Position numbers and translations under genes: made by a program. The notes below the pieces were generated by a model. It was not told the DNA's origin. It saw only the letters and a program-made list of their open reading frames with translations, and did not search any database. From positions 1-52,542 of the forward strand of contig CAJMQE010000017.1 in the NCBI GenBank assembly GCA_905215405.1: a stretch of 52,542 bases of DNA, written 5' to 3'. Of the stretch, positions 23,398-34,600 are shown piece after piece; the first letter of the stretch is position 1; each line of letters opens with the position of its first letter. The DNA is from an uncultured bacterium. Its GTDB lineage: Bacteria; Bacillota; Clostridia; Lachnospirales; Lachnospiraceae.

Positions 23398-23889
23398 ATG
23401 ACAATATCAGAAATAATGACAAAAATGATTGCCTACTCAGAAGGAAATCTTCACGATATCAATCATTTTATAAAAGTGTATACCTATGCGAAAACGATTG
23501 GTGAATGCGAAGGTCTTGATGCGCACACACAGTTCTTACTGGAAGCTGCTGCGATCGTACACGATATCGCATGTCCACTCTGCCGCACAAAATATGGCAA
23601 TACCAATGGAAAATATCAGGAACAGGAAGGGATGATTTTGACACGCGCCTTCTTTGAAGGAACCGCACTGCCCGCCACAGATCTTGACAGGATCGTTTAT
23701 CTGGTCGGTCATCACCATACACTGACAAATATCAATGGTGCAGACTATCAGATCCTGTTGGAAGCAGATTATCTGGTCAATGCAGATGAAAGCGGATTTT
23801 CCAATGAGAATAAATCTTTGGCTCTTGCCCATCTGTTCTCTACTAAGACCGGCATTTCACTTCTGAAATCCATCTATCAACTTTCCTGA
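23398..23889 (+). CDS. HD domain phosphohydrolase-like protein
   Basis: A 163-residue soluble protein with HD-superfamily ligands in order: H at DINHF (residues about 20-23), AAIVHDIA (the HD pair, about 53-55), GHHHT (about 103-106) and a later Asp in LLEADYLVNADE. HD proteins are metal-dependent phosphohydrolases acting on nucleotides or signalling molecules; the substrate cannot be told. The TISEIMTKMIAYSEGNLHDINHFIKVYTYAKTIGE opening matches small stand-alone HD proteins of Clostridia. GGAGG is seven bases upstream. No operon partner. Confidence 0.85.
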   Translation: MTISEIMTKMIAYSEGNLHDINHFIKVYTYAKTIGECEGLDAHTQFLLEAAAIVHDIACPLCRTKYGNTNGKYQEQEGMILTRAFFEGTALPATDLDRIVYLVGHHHTLTNINGADYQILLEADYLVNADESGFSNENKSLALAHLFSTKTGISLLKSIYQLS

Positions 23890-23899
23890 TTGCCCTGAC

Positions 23900-23944
23900 A
23901 AAAAAATAGCATAAGTTACAATTTATCTTTGCAACTTATGCTAT
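23900..23944 (-). terminator. Terminator between the HD gene and the PatB-type gene
   Basis: The stem ATAGCATAAGTT / AACTTATGCTAT is followed on the minus strand by seven Ts, so it best serves the PatB-type gene. It lies just after the HD gene stop and may also work in that direction. Confidence 0.75.
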
Positions 23945-24102
23945 CTATAAATTTTACAGGTTCATCTGTCTTCTGTCTTTTACCCAGCTATCTGTTCTTT
24001 CTAACATTTCCACACAATTCTTGTACTTCTACAACCATGCTTGCTGTTTTGATGTCTATCTATTTGGATGTCTGTTTATTATATATCCGCGTATTTTGAT
24101 AT

Positions 24103-25269
24103 CTATCTATTTTGATAAGCTGTAATGCCCTGGCGAAAAAGTTCCAGCCCTTTGTCCAGATGCAGCTTAGGACATGCTACATTCATGCGAAGAAAATATC
24201 TTCCATTTCCTCTGTATTTAACTCCATCCGCAAGTAAAAGTCCATGATTATCTTTTAAATAAGTGCATAATTCCGCCGAATCATCTGTCAATGCACTGCA
24301 ATCGATCCATAACAGATAAGTAGCATGCGATGGAACCACTTTTAATTCCGGCATCTCTTCTCTGATGAACTTTGCTGCAGCTTTCTTGTTCTGATCAAGA
24401 TAGTCATTTAACTGTGTGAGCCACTCTTCTCCTTCGTTAAATGCGGCAATCACTGCTGTGGTCGCAAATGAATTTGCCTCTGCGAACTCATCTGAATTTA
24501 ATCCTCTGACCACGATTTGGCGGATTCGCTCATCTGGCACGATTACTGCTGCCGTCTGTAATCCGGCGATATTAAATGCCTTTGTCGCTGAAACACAGGT
24601 AATACTGATATTTTTACAGGTCTCTGATGCCGAAGCAAACGGAATATATTCATATCCAGGCTCACATAAATCACAGTGGATCTCATCGGAAAGTACTGTG
24701 ACATGATGCTTCTTACACAACTCTCCGATCTGCTCCAGTTCCTGTCTGCTCCAAATATTTCCCGATGGATTGTGCGGATTGCACAGAATCATCATCGTCG
24801 TCAGCGGCTCGGATAATTGCTGCTCAAGTTTATCAAAATCTATATGGTATGAAGTTCCGTCATACCGCAACTGATGTTCCAGCACGTGACGCCCTGTATT
24901 CTCAATTGAATGGTAGAACATATCATAGACCGGTGTCATACACAGACAATTATCTCCCATATTGGTTATTCTTTTTACACAACTTGTAATAGCCGGAATC
25001 ACACCCGTACAGAAAATGAGCCACTCTCTGTCAACGGCAAAATGATGCCTGCGCTCCCACCAGCCGGCCAGTGCATCATACCATACTTCTGGAATATCAT
25101 CATATCCGAATATTCCTGCTTTTGCCCGCTTGATAAGCGCTTCAGTTACAACAGGTGCCGTCTGAAAATCCATATCTGCGATCCACATTGGCAGACAATT
25201 CTCTGCGACACTCCATTTCACTGAATTAGTCACTTTTCTATCATTTATCTGATCAAAATTATAGTTCAA
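24103..25269 (-). CDS. MalY/PatB family PLP-dependent aminotransferase (C-S lyase)
   Basis: A 388-residue fold-type I PLP enzyme of the MalY/PatB group, which usually cleaves cystathionine or cysteine conjugates to a thiol, pyruvate and ammonia. Signatures are VKWSVAENCLPMWIADMDFQTAP at the N-terminus, TGVIPAITSCVK, ILCNPHNPSGNIW, VLSDEIHCDL and the Schiff-base motif SATKAFNIAGLQ. The C-terminus contains GVKYRGNGRYFLRMNVACP. The start codon is TTG at 25269, supported by AGAGG five bases upstream. It probably acts in methionine/cysteine metabolism; no neighbour refines the substrate. Confidence 0.9.
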   Translation of the reverse strand: MNYNFDQINDRKVTNSVKWSVAENCLPMWIADMDFQTAPVVTEALIKRAKAGIFGYDDIPEVWYDALAGWWERRHHFAVDREWLIFCTGVIPAITSCVKRITNMGDNCLCMTPVYDMFYHSIENTGRHVLEHQLRYDGTSYHIDFDKLEQQLSEPLTTMMILCNPHNPSGNIWSRQELEQIGELCKKHHVTVLSDEIHCDLCEPGYEYIPFASASETCKNISITCVSATKAFNIAGLQTAAVIVPDERIRQIVVRGLNSDEFAEANSFATTAVIAAFNEGEEWLTQLNDYLDQNKKAAAKFIREEMPELKVVPSHATYLLWIDCSALTDDSAELCTYLKDNHGLLLADGVKYRGNGRYFLRMNVACPKLHLDKGLELFRQGITAYQNR

Positions 25270-25549
25270 CTTTTCCTCTCTTTCCGATAAATTCTTTATT
25301 TATCTATTCCCAGTTATTTTTCTGCTATCAGGCATTATAGCATGGAATACCAGATTGCAACACCCCTTTGAGTCCACTCCAGCTCCAGATTTTATATAAT
25401 TTTAATACTTGATATTATTTAATACACCCTCGCCAAATTTATGTATCTACGCAAATTTCCTCTACACTGGCAATACATTTCTATCCATATGCGACAACGG
25501 CTCGGCAATACAGCACACGCCTGTCCACGCGACACCTGCCCGACAATAC

Positions 25550-25585
25550 AAAAAGCTGCCGGTATCCAGTATGATACCGACAGCT
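25550..25585 (-). terminator. Terminator of the 3640-residue rhamnogalacturonan lyase gene
   Basis: Minus strand AGCTGTCGGTAT / ATACCGGCAGCT stem followed by TTTTT, 60 bases after the stop. The rest of the 25270-25645 gap shows no gene. Confidence 0.85.
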
Positions 25586-25645
25586 CCTGCTTTTTAGCTT
25601 TCCACAACTAAAAATCTAACTTATAGCATGTTGTTTGACTCTCTT

Positions 25646-28600
25646 TTATTTACTCTCTTTCTCTTCTTTTTTCTTGCCATAGAAAAGCCATACGCCTGCA
25701 GCTGCAAGTGCTGTTGCAATAAACAGGATCACATTATTTCGATCTCCTGTCTTTGTGGCACTTTCGCTCTTACCTACATTTGCACTGGTACCTGAGCCAT
25801 TATTGCCCGCATTTTCAATCTGGACAGACGATGTATCTTCTTCACTGACTGCATTTGTCTTTTCAGATCCTGCAATCACTGAATCCGACTCTGATGCTGT
25901 AACCGCAGTACTATCTGTTGAAACAGTTTCTGTAGGATTCTGTGTGGATGCCTGTGTAGACTCTTCTGCCACTGACTGTGTTGGAACTACCGTTGGAACC
26001 TGTGTTGGTGCCTGCGTTGGTTCCTCTGTTGGTGCCTGCGTTGGTTCCTGCGTTGGTTCCTGTGTTGGTTCCTCTGTCGGTTCCTGTGTTGGTTCCTCTG
26101 TTGGTTCCTCTGTCGGCTCCTGTGTTGGTTCCTGCGTTGGTTCCTGTGTCGGCTCCTGTGTTGGTGTCTCAGTTTCTTTTTCTGTCGGTGTTTCAGGCTG
26201 TGTGGAGTCTGAAGGAATCAATGGTGCAGATGGATCGACAGGTGTGATTTCAATACCATTTAAACGTGCCGTTATTGCATCTGCTGCAAGTCCTGCCGTA
26301 TTATCAAAACATGTCAGGCTCAGTGTTCCCATCTTATATCCATTTTCTGCACAAAGTACTTTAGACTCTTTCACTTCAATCTTATAAATAGATGTTGCGG
26401 CTGCATACTGTGCACCACCACTGGACGACTGTGTATAAACCGTCTTTCCATCCAGTTCCTCACTGGCCGTATTTCCTGCAGACACAACCGTATCCGTATC
26501 TCCAAAGTAGAATTTCGTTGTATTATCGGAAAGTTTATCACCTGTATATACATATACATAATAGGTTCCGACTGGAACTTCCGCAGTAAATGTATATGGT
26601 GCGCCACCCTTTGCATAAACATAATCTCTGAAATATGCTCCGCCAGATGATGTCTCATTCGCATCTACTGCCTTATCAAATCCATAATGCTGACCACTTT
26701 CCAGTGTCTGATCGCTATATAACATCGTTGGCAATCCCTGTAGAACAGAAGTCCCCATTGTTGACAGACCACCGTCTCCACTTAGTTTTGCGGAATCTGA
26801 GACCTGAGATGTCGGCGTACCAAAGTCGATCAGATACTCTCTGATGGGACTTCTTGGTATCAAACCACTATATGCCTGATTCAGGGCATCCAGTGCCTTT
26901 GTATACTGCTGTACATAAGCAACTCCCTTACCAAGAATCTCCTTCGCGCCAGCCATGGCATCTGCATATGCTTCCCAACTGCTGACTGTATAGTCTGATT
27001 CTTTCAGATTCTTACCTTCCAGTTCACTGACCAGACTCTGCAACTCATCCAGGCTAACTTTTTCCATAGTCACTGGCGTGATCTGCTCGATCAGCACTGC
27101 ATTATAATATCCTCCAAATGTAAAATCAATTGTTCCTGCCTGGGCAACTGTAAAATCCAGATCCCTACATGTATATCCTGCTGATGCTGCTGTAACCGCC
27201 TCATTTTCAGCAAGTGTCGTTCCTGCTGCATCTTTTACTGTAAGCTGACTCTTTGCCTTGCATCCGGACATCAGGTCGCCACTGTAGTAGGTCACCTTAT
27301 AATTTCCCGCTGGCAGATCCGCTTTAAATGTACCGGCAAAGAACCAGTCATCTAACAACGAATTTCCTGTTCCTCTGTTTCTTCCTGCACTCCTGTCATC
27401 GGCATATGCTGATGACAGGCCATATCCTCTTGCACTGTCATAGACTGTATCTCTTGTTACTGACTGATAACCTGCTGTTGTATAAGCGGTCGTCGTTGAT
27501 GCAATATCCATATCTGCATACAAACTATAAGCAGATGTTACATTTGATGTATCAATGCCCTGAAGCCAGTAATCGATCATAGCAATTGCTGCTGTAACAT
27601 GAGCTTTTGCGTCGCCTGCCTTTGTAATTACTTCCTGCAGATGGTCATAAGCGCTCTGTACTTTTGCAACCGAATTATCCGTGTACAGATTGTGATTAGC
27701 AAATGCTGTTTCCGCACGTGCAATCGAATCTTCACTTGTTGTCACATCGACTGCAGGCATTCCCTTTACTACTTTTAATGCCGCTTTAACAGCCAGCATT
27801 TTGCTGACCAGACTGGTATCAAAATCAAGTGGTGTGGAGTCATCAGCCATCAGACCCATTTTCACATCTAACACAGCCTTGGCTTCTTTCAGGGCTGCCC
27901 ATGCAGAAGCATCATATGCCTTTACTTCCTCTGTATAACTGCTGACTACAAGTGCATTCAGAAGTGCTGTTCCATTTTCATTGACTGCCTTTACACTGAT
28001 CTGTCCTGGTTCTGTTAATGTCACCTTTGCACTCTGTGCGATATCATCCAGTGCTGGAGCAGTCTGGTCCGTTGTCATAAGCTTACCTGTCTGTGTTCCG
28101 TTGATATAATATTTTGTTCCTGCATAAGTAGCATTTGTAGAAGCGTTCGCTGCCATATATCCATAATTGGTGATCTGGTAAGTTCCAGCTGGAAGATCGA
28201 TCAAAAATTCCATGGAGTTTCCAAGTCTCACACAATCCCAGCAGGCGCTGGACAATGCCTGTGTATAATCAGAGGAACCATCTGCAACGTCTGGTGCATT
28301 CCAAGTATCCAGTGTATTGAATTTTGAATACTCATTTAGTGCATTTGTGGTCTCTTCTGTAAATCCATACCCTGTATCCTGGCTGTATTGTGTATTTGCA
28401 ATATAGGTAAATCCAGCTGCAGTTCCTTTTCTGTTGCCAAAATCAAAACTCATCAGTGGCTTAGTTACATAACCATCCACATCTGTATCCAGATCTACTA
28501 CAACATTTGTATCCGCTTTTGCTTTGTCTGACTCTGTGACAGTTGCCGATTCAGAAATCGTTTGTGAAGCTGCCTCTGTAACGTTTTCTTGTGCCTGTGT

Positions 28601-31600
28601 ACTTTCTTCAGTCATTGCAGCTTCCTGCTCTGCACTGTCTATGTCTGCTGTCAGCGCTTTATCAGCAAACTCTGCTGCCTTCATCGTCATAAGCAGTGAT
28701 GGCTGCAGACTGGCTGTTTCCTGTCCTCTGACAGTTACAAGGCAATAATCGGTGTAAAGAGTATCCTGCTCCGTTTCTACCTTTTCAGGAATTGCTGCTG
28801 CCGTAATTATTGCTTTGCCTTCACTGACTGCTGTTACTTTTCCATTTTCGTCAACGGTTGCTACAGCCGGATTTGATGAACTGTATTTTACTACTGCTGA
28901 ATCAAGACCTTCCGTTACTGCTGCCATATCTTCTGCCGTTCCATCCACCATTGTCTTTGCACTCTGTGGCATACGAATCAATGCGCTATTCTGACTGAGT
29001 CCAGCCTTTAGTGCATCAAGCTGCCCATCCTCATTGTAAGATGCAATCAAGTTAGCTACTAATCTGGAGTAAATTTTTCCACCATTCATCAGTGTATGAA
29101 CATAATCGCTTCTGTACATCTGCAGCTGGTCAACTGCTGCCACAGAACCAAGTTCATTTAAATATGCTACGGAAGAACCCATCAGATCCAGTACCGGAAT
29201 GTTGTAAGCTGCTGCCAGTTCCAGCATGCCCTGTCTGCAATCTGTAAATCGTTCCTCGACCGTTCCATCCGCTGTAAAGGATGCAAGCGAAATTGGTGTC
29301 ACCATAACAAATGTGCCGCCACGTTCTTCTACTGCATTCTTATAAGCGAGCAGATTCTTTTTGTATTCTTCTACCGTTGCCGCACGATTGGTTCTCTGCC
29401 AGTAATCATCATTGTGTCCGAATTGTGCGAATACATAATCTCCCGGTTTTACATTCAGAAGGATCTTATTCAGTCTTCCTTCCTGTTCGAAAGATACCGT
29501 ACTTCTAGCATCTCTTGCATAATTTTCAATATTGACTGTATCTGTGGTATATTTTGCATATCCTGTAGATGTTTCTTCTATTACACTAAAAGTATCTCCA
29601 CCGAACATCTGATATAACATCTGTGCCCAGCTTGTTCTGTAGGAAGTATCTTCATAAGTCTGAACTGTGGAATCTCCGGCAATAAAGATCGTCGGTACAT
29701 TTCCTGCTTCTTTTTGTGCAAGTGGAAGCACACTAATACTCTTAATACAGATTGTCTTTGTTGGTGCACTCTCGGCACTATCTGCATCACTGTCCTGCGC
29801 GAACCGCATTGTCAGCTGTCCATCTGTCAGTGCTATTGTAAATGTTACTGTCTTTGTCTGGCAGCCTTCCAATTCTACTGTTGCAAAGTCTGCTGCGTTA
29901 TCTCCACTTGTATATCTTAAGATATCCTCCACATCAATCACTGCTGTTACAGGATCTTTGGATGGATTCGTCAATGTTGCTGTTACTTCATAGTTTCCAT
30001 TTTCAAGGTCCATATCAAAGGAAGAAGTATTGACATATTTCATCTGATCTTCATCCCTGACTGACTGTCCTTCGACTGGTATCGGCATTTCCTTCCATGC
30101 CTGAGCATTCACTGCCAGATAATCCTCTCCAGATTGAGCTGCATCTACATAAGATGTACCAGGTATTTTACTGAGTTCCCTGCGCACATACCGGTAAGCT
30201 GCCTGCGGATAAGCGTCCGGATCCTCTGTAAATCCTTTGGCAGTCTGTGGATAAGTATAATCATTAAATCCATATCCTGTCTCCTGTGAATAAACAGTAT
30301 CTGCAGTAACATTTCCCTCTGCTCCAAATGTATATGCACTACCTGTTACCGTGACTGTCACGCTGGCTGTCACTCCACTGGCTGTTGTCGCAGTAATCAC
30401 TGCACTGCCGGCTTTGTTTCCTTTTACTACTGCCTGCGCATTGCTTCCTGTCACTGTAGCCACACTACTATCTGATGATGTCCAGGAAATCTCCTCATTG
30501 GCACTAACTGGTGCCATGCCTGCCGTCAGAGTCTGACTTAGACCTGCTGTTACTGTGACATCCTCTCCAAGGGAAAGCTCCTTAATGTTTTCTTTTGCTG
30601 GTGCTGCTTTTGCTGCTTCCTCAAGAATTGTAACTGCATATGCATAATCTGCTGCTGTTGCAAAGCCTGTATCTGCCTTAATATACGCCTTAACTGCTTC
30701 GGCTTTCGTAAAGATTTCCTGCTCCAGTGCTCCGGCTGCAATTCCATCAACTGCCTGCTCATAGCTCTGTAATGCAGTATCAAATGCACTTGCGTCTATG
30801 TTATTTTCACTTGTTTCTGCGTAAATTCCGAAGTTATCCATATAGGTATCCCACAATACAGAAAGATCATTTCCTCCGGCATCATTTTTTCCTCTCATGG
30901 AAAGGAAATTCAGCGTTGAGATCTGGTTTACATCTTCACGAATTGCAATATCTTTTACAACTGCACTCTCTGCATCGGTATCATCTCTTGGTATCAGATA
31001 CAGATCCGCTGTTGCTCTGTCAAAATGAAATACAACGCGAACATTGTACCAGATCGTATTGGAAAGATTACAGTCAACTGCAAGTGGATTTCCTTCATGG
31101 AACCCATCTCCCTGTAAATATGCCAGCTGCGTTGTATCATCGCCGACTACATATCCAATATGTCCATTATTTGAGGTCTTTAAGGATAATACCGGTCCGG
31201 CTGCATCTTTAAGCTGTACTTCTACACAGTTACGGGTATCCGGCTGCCCTGGCATCCACTCAAATTCTACCTCCAGCAAATCTGCTTTTTCCTGTGGTAC
31301 AGAAAGCTGTTTTACTGTATTTCTTGTTCCTGCTGCTTCCACATAGGTATTTGCCAGCTTATTTCCATTATCCTGCATCTTGACGGAAAGCAGGGTATTT
31401 CCTGATGTATCCCACAGAGAACCCGGGTGTTCCTTCTGGAAATCCTCTTTCATGGTCTCTGTACCATTCAGAACAAGTCCTTCAATTGCTGTGTTCAGTT
31501 CTGCCAGAGCAGCTTCCTCCTCATCACTGGTAGCAGCTTCCTCTGCCAGTACATCACTGGCTCTCTTTAAAGCGACCTGAAGTGTGGCATCACTCTCCGC

Positions 31601-34600
31601 TGTAAAATGTGTGGAATCATACAACTGCTGCTGATATTGATCCACAAGATTCAACAGGCTGGTCCTTGCCGTCTGTGTATAAGCTGCAACGGTTACAGGG
31701 TTGGATTTTTCTCCTTCTCCTGTAAGCCCAACTGTGCTGACTGCATATTCATAATCTCCACTTTCTGGAGACTCGATTGTTACCTCCAGCTTTGGTCCTG
31801 TCATACCAGCCGATACATAGGCTCTTGTCTGACCGACCTGCTCATAAGCACTGTCTTTGTCATCTTTTTCTTTTCTGTATACATAGAATCTGGTAATTAA
31901 CTCCGCTGGATCATAAAGCGTATCTTCATCGATCGACCATGCCAGCGTAACGCTTCCAGCTGTCTGTGCTTTTGCATAAAGTCCTGTTACCTGCGCATCT
32001 GGTGCGCCTGTATGAATCTCCTCTGCATTCATATGTCCTGTTATGGACAATCCATCCAGTTTTTCCAATTCATTTGCCACCATCTGTGCAGCCAGAACTC
32101 CACCGACCCTTGTCAGATGTGTTCCATCTACTGTCAGATCTGTCTGCTCTTCTGCTTTAATTTCCTCTTTATAGGAATTGAACTTCGATAACAGATCGAT
32201 ATATGGAAGTCCCAATTCCTCTGCGACTTTCTGCATAACCTCTGTATAAGTCGTACCAGAACAGGTTCCGGAACTGATCACAACATCGAGACCAAATTTT
32301 TGGCAGGATGTGATCAGATAACTTAAATATTTTTCATAATCGGTCGCATCAGAATATCTTCTTCCTGCTGCACTATCGTTGATACCTCCCTGGATCACAA
32401 CAGTATCTCCTGGATGGGAATTCAGGAAGAAATCATTATAGTATCCATCATATACATAACTCTTAATAGAGCTGCCTGCAACTGCCTTATTGACGATGTC
32501 CACATTTTCACCCACGAACTGTCTCATGGCAAATTCTGAACCCCAGCCTGTTCTTTCCGGGATCGGTGTCCAGGTTCCACCATCATCCGGTGGATAGGTC
32601 GCAACTGTAGAATCTCCAATGAAGGAAAGTGTTGGATTTTCAGAATCTTCTGTAATCTGTGGAACACGTTTAATAGAAATTGCCTTGATTGCCGTTGTAC
32701 CGGAAATACCGTCATCCGTCAGACTTGTAGCCAGCTGGATCGTCAACTGCCCATCAGCGACTGCTGTTGTCACGGTACTGCTCCTGTCAACTCCTGCTGG
32801 TGTCACAATATTTTTATCCTGTGACGGTTCTGTAAATGCGGTGGAGAAGTTCTCTTCGTTCCATCTGACAGCATACATATTTCCTTCAATATATGCACCA
32901 TTTACTGTATCCGTTGTATCAGATCCCTGCACAAGTGTCACTTCGTAAATACCTGCCGGTACATCCATGACAAATGTTGGATAGTCGTAGGAAACACTGC
33001 TTCCGGATGCTGTTCTTACATTATTTCCATAGACACAGTTTTCTGATTCATCCAGTGTAATTCCTGCCATCTCCTGCCATCCAAATCCAGATTCTTCACT
33101 GTAGATGGTATTTTTACCTACCAGTGTCTTACCTGCGACTGCACTGGTTCCAAATGTAAAATCTTTCGTTTTATTAATTTCAAATTTTGTGGTATCAGCA
33201 TCTGTGTATTTTGCTTTGACAATTACTTTTACTGCTGCACTATGTCCATTGACACTTGTTGCAGTAATTGTAGTCGTTCCGGCTTTTACGCCTGTAATTG
33301 TGCCATCCTGGCTGACCGTTGCAATACTTTCGTCTCCCGATGTATAGACAACTGTCTGATTCGTTGCTTTCGCCGGTGTAACTGTCGCAACAACACTGTC
33401 TGTCTCCCCTTCTTTTAGTGTCAGACTCGTCTTATCCAGTGTGACTGCTGTCGGCAGAATTTCAACATTTCCTGGTTCCTGATCTTTTGTGGCATTTGGA
33501 ATCGGAACATATTCCCAGTCTGTATCAGAAGCAAAATAAAAGCTTGTATATGCCGGCTGGTTGTAAGCTGAGTTCTGCTGGGATACCTGTGCTCTGTACT
33601 GGGTATCATGCATCAGCGTATACATTTTATGATCTGTCACTTCTGTCGATGTGTAGATTCTAAGAGCCGAGCTGTCCGTTGTTCTTGTTACTACTTCTTC
33701 TCTCCAGTCTCCCAGAACATCAGCGATCAGACCTGCATTTCCCTTTGTTGAATTATTAGATGAGGTTCCCGTCAGGGTTGCCACTGTCTTTACACTGGTC
33801 CCATCCGCTTTGCCGATCGTCGTACCAAGATATCCCTGTGTGGTCATATCCGCACAGAATTTGACATTCTGATTCGAGGTCACGGAAGTACCTGAAATCA
33901 CATTTCCTTTACAGTCCGTAAATGCCATTCCGGATAATTCCAGTCCTCTTACTTTAGAATTGAAATCACCGATGATACAACGGCCGGTATCTGTTCCGGA
34001 GTAGACCGTATTGGCGCCTGCAATTGGCTGGTTCGTATCTGCATCTCTGAGTGCTGTTCCATATGGTGCACCTGTTCCGCCTTCAAAGCAGGAGAAAATT
34101 TCAAGGCCCGGTCGGTCTGGATCGATATCTGTGCAATGGATCGAATCCCCATGACCATATTTTGCAAGTGTGACTCCATCTGGAAGATAGGCTTTTCCAC
34201 TACTGTATAGATCACCATTGTTGTCGACTATAGCACCACCATAAATGATCTCCTGGCAGCCATCTCCATCCACATCACCAACTGTCATGGAGTGATCTCC
34301 CTGGCCGGAAAGCAGCCCTTTTCTCACTCCATTTGTGCCTGTATCTGTATTGTTTCCATCAAATCCATGAGGACCGTCATTAAATGGATTTGTCATCTCT
34401 GTCCAGCCACTGTCTATGGTCCATTCCTGCACAAATTTTCCCTGTGCATTCAGCTGATAAGCTGCAAGAGTTGCTCTCGTATAGTAGCCACGGGCAAAGA
34501 TCATGGACGGTGTCTGCCCATCCAGATATGCTGTTGTCGCAAGGAATCTGTCACAACGGTTACCTGGCTCCATATAATTCATGGCATAATCGCCCCAAAG

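Noticed and set aside
25755..26387. Plus-strand 210-residue Val/Gly/Ser/Cys-rich ORF
   Set aside because: It is the antisense shadow of the PT(Q/E)E stalk of the giant lyase.
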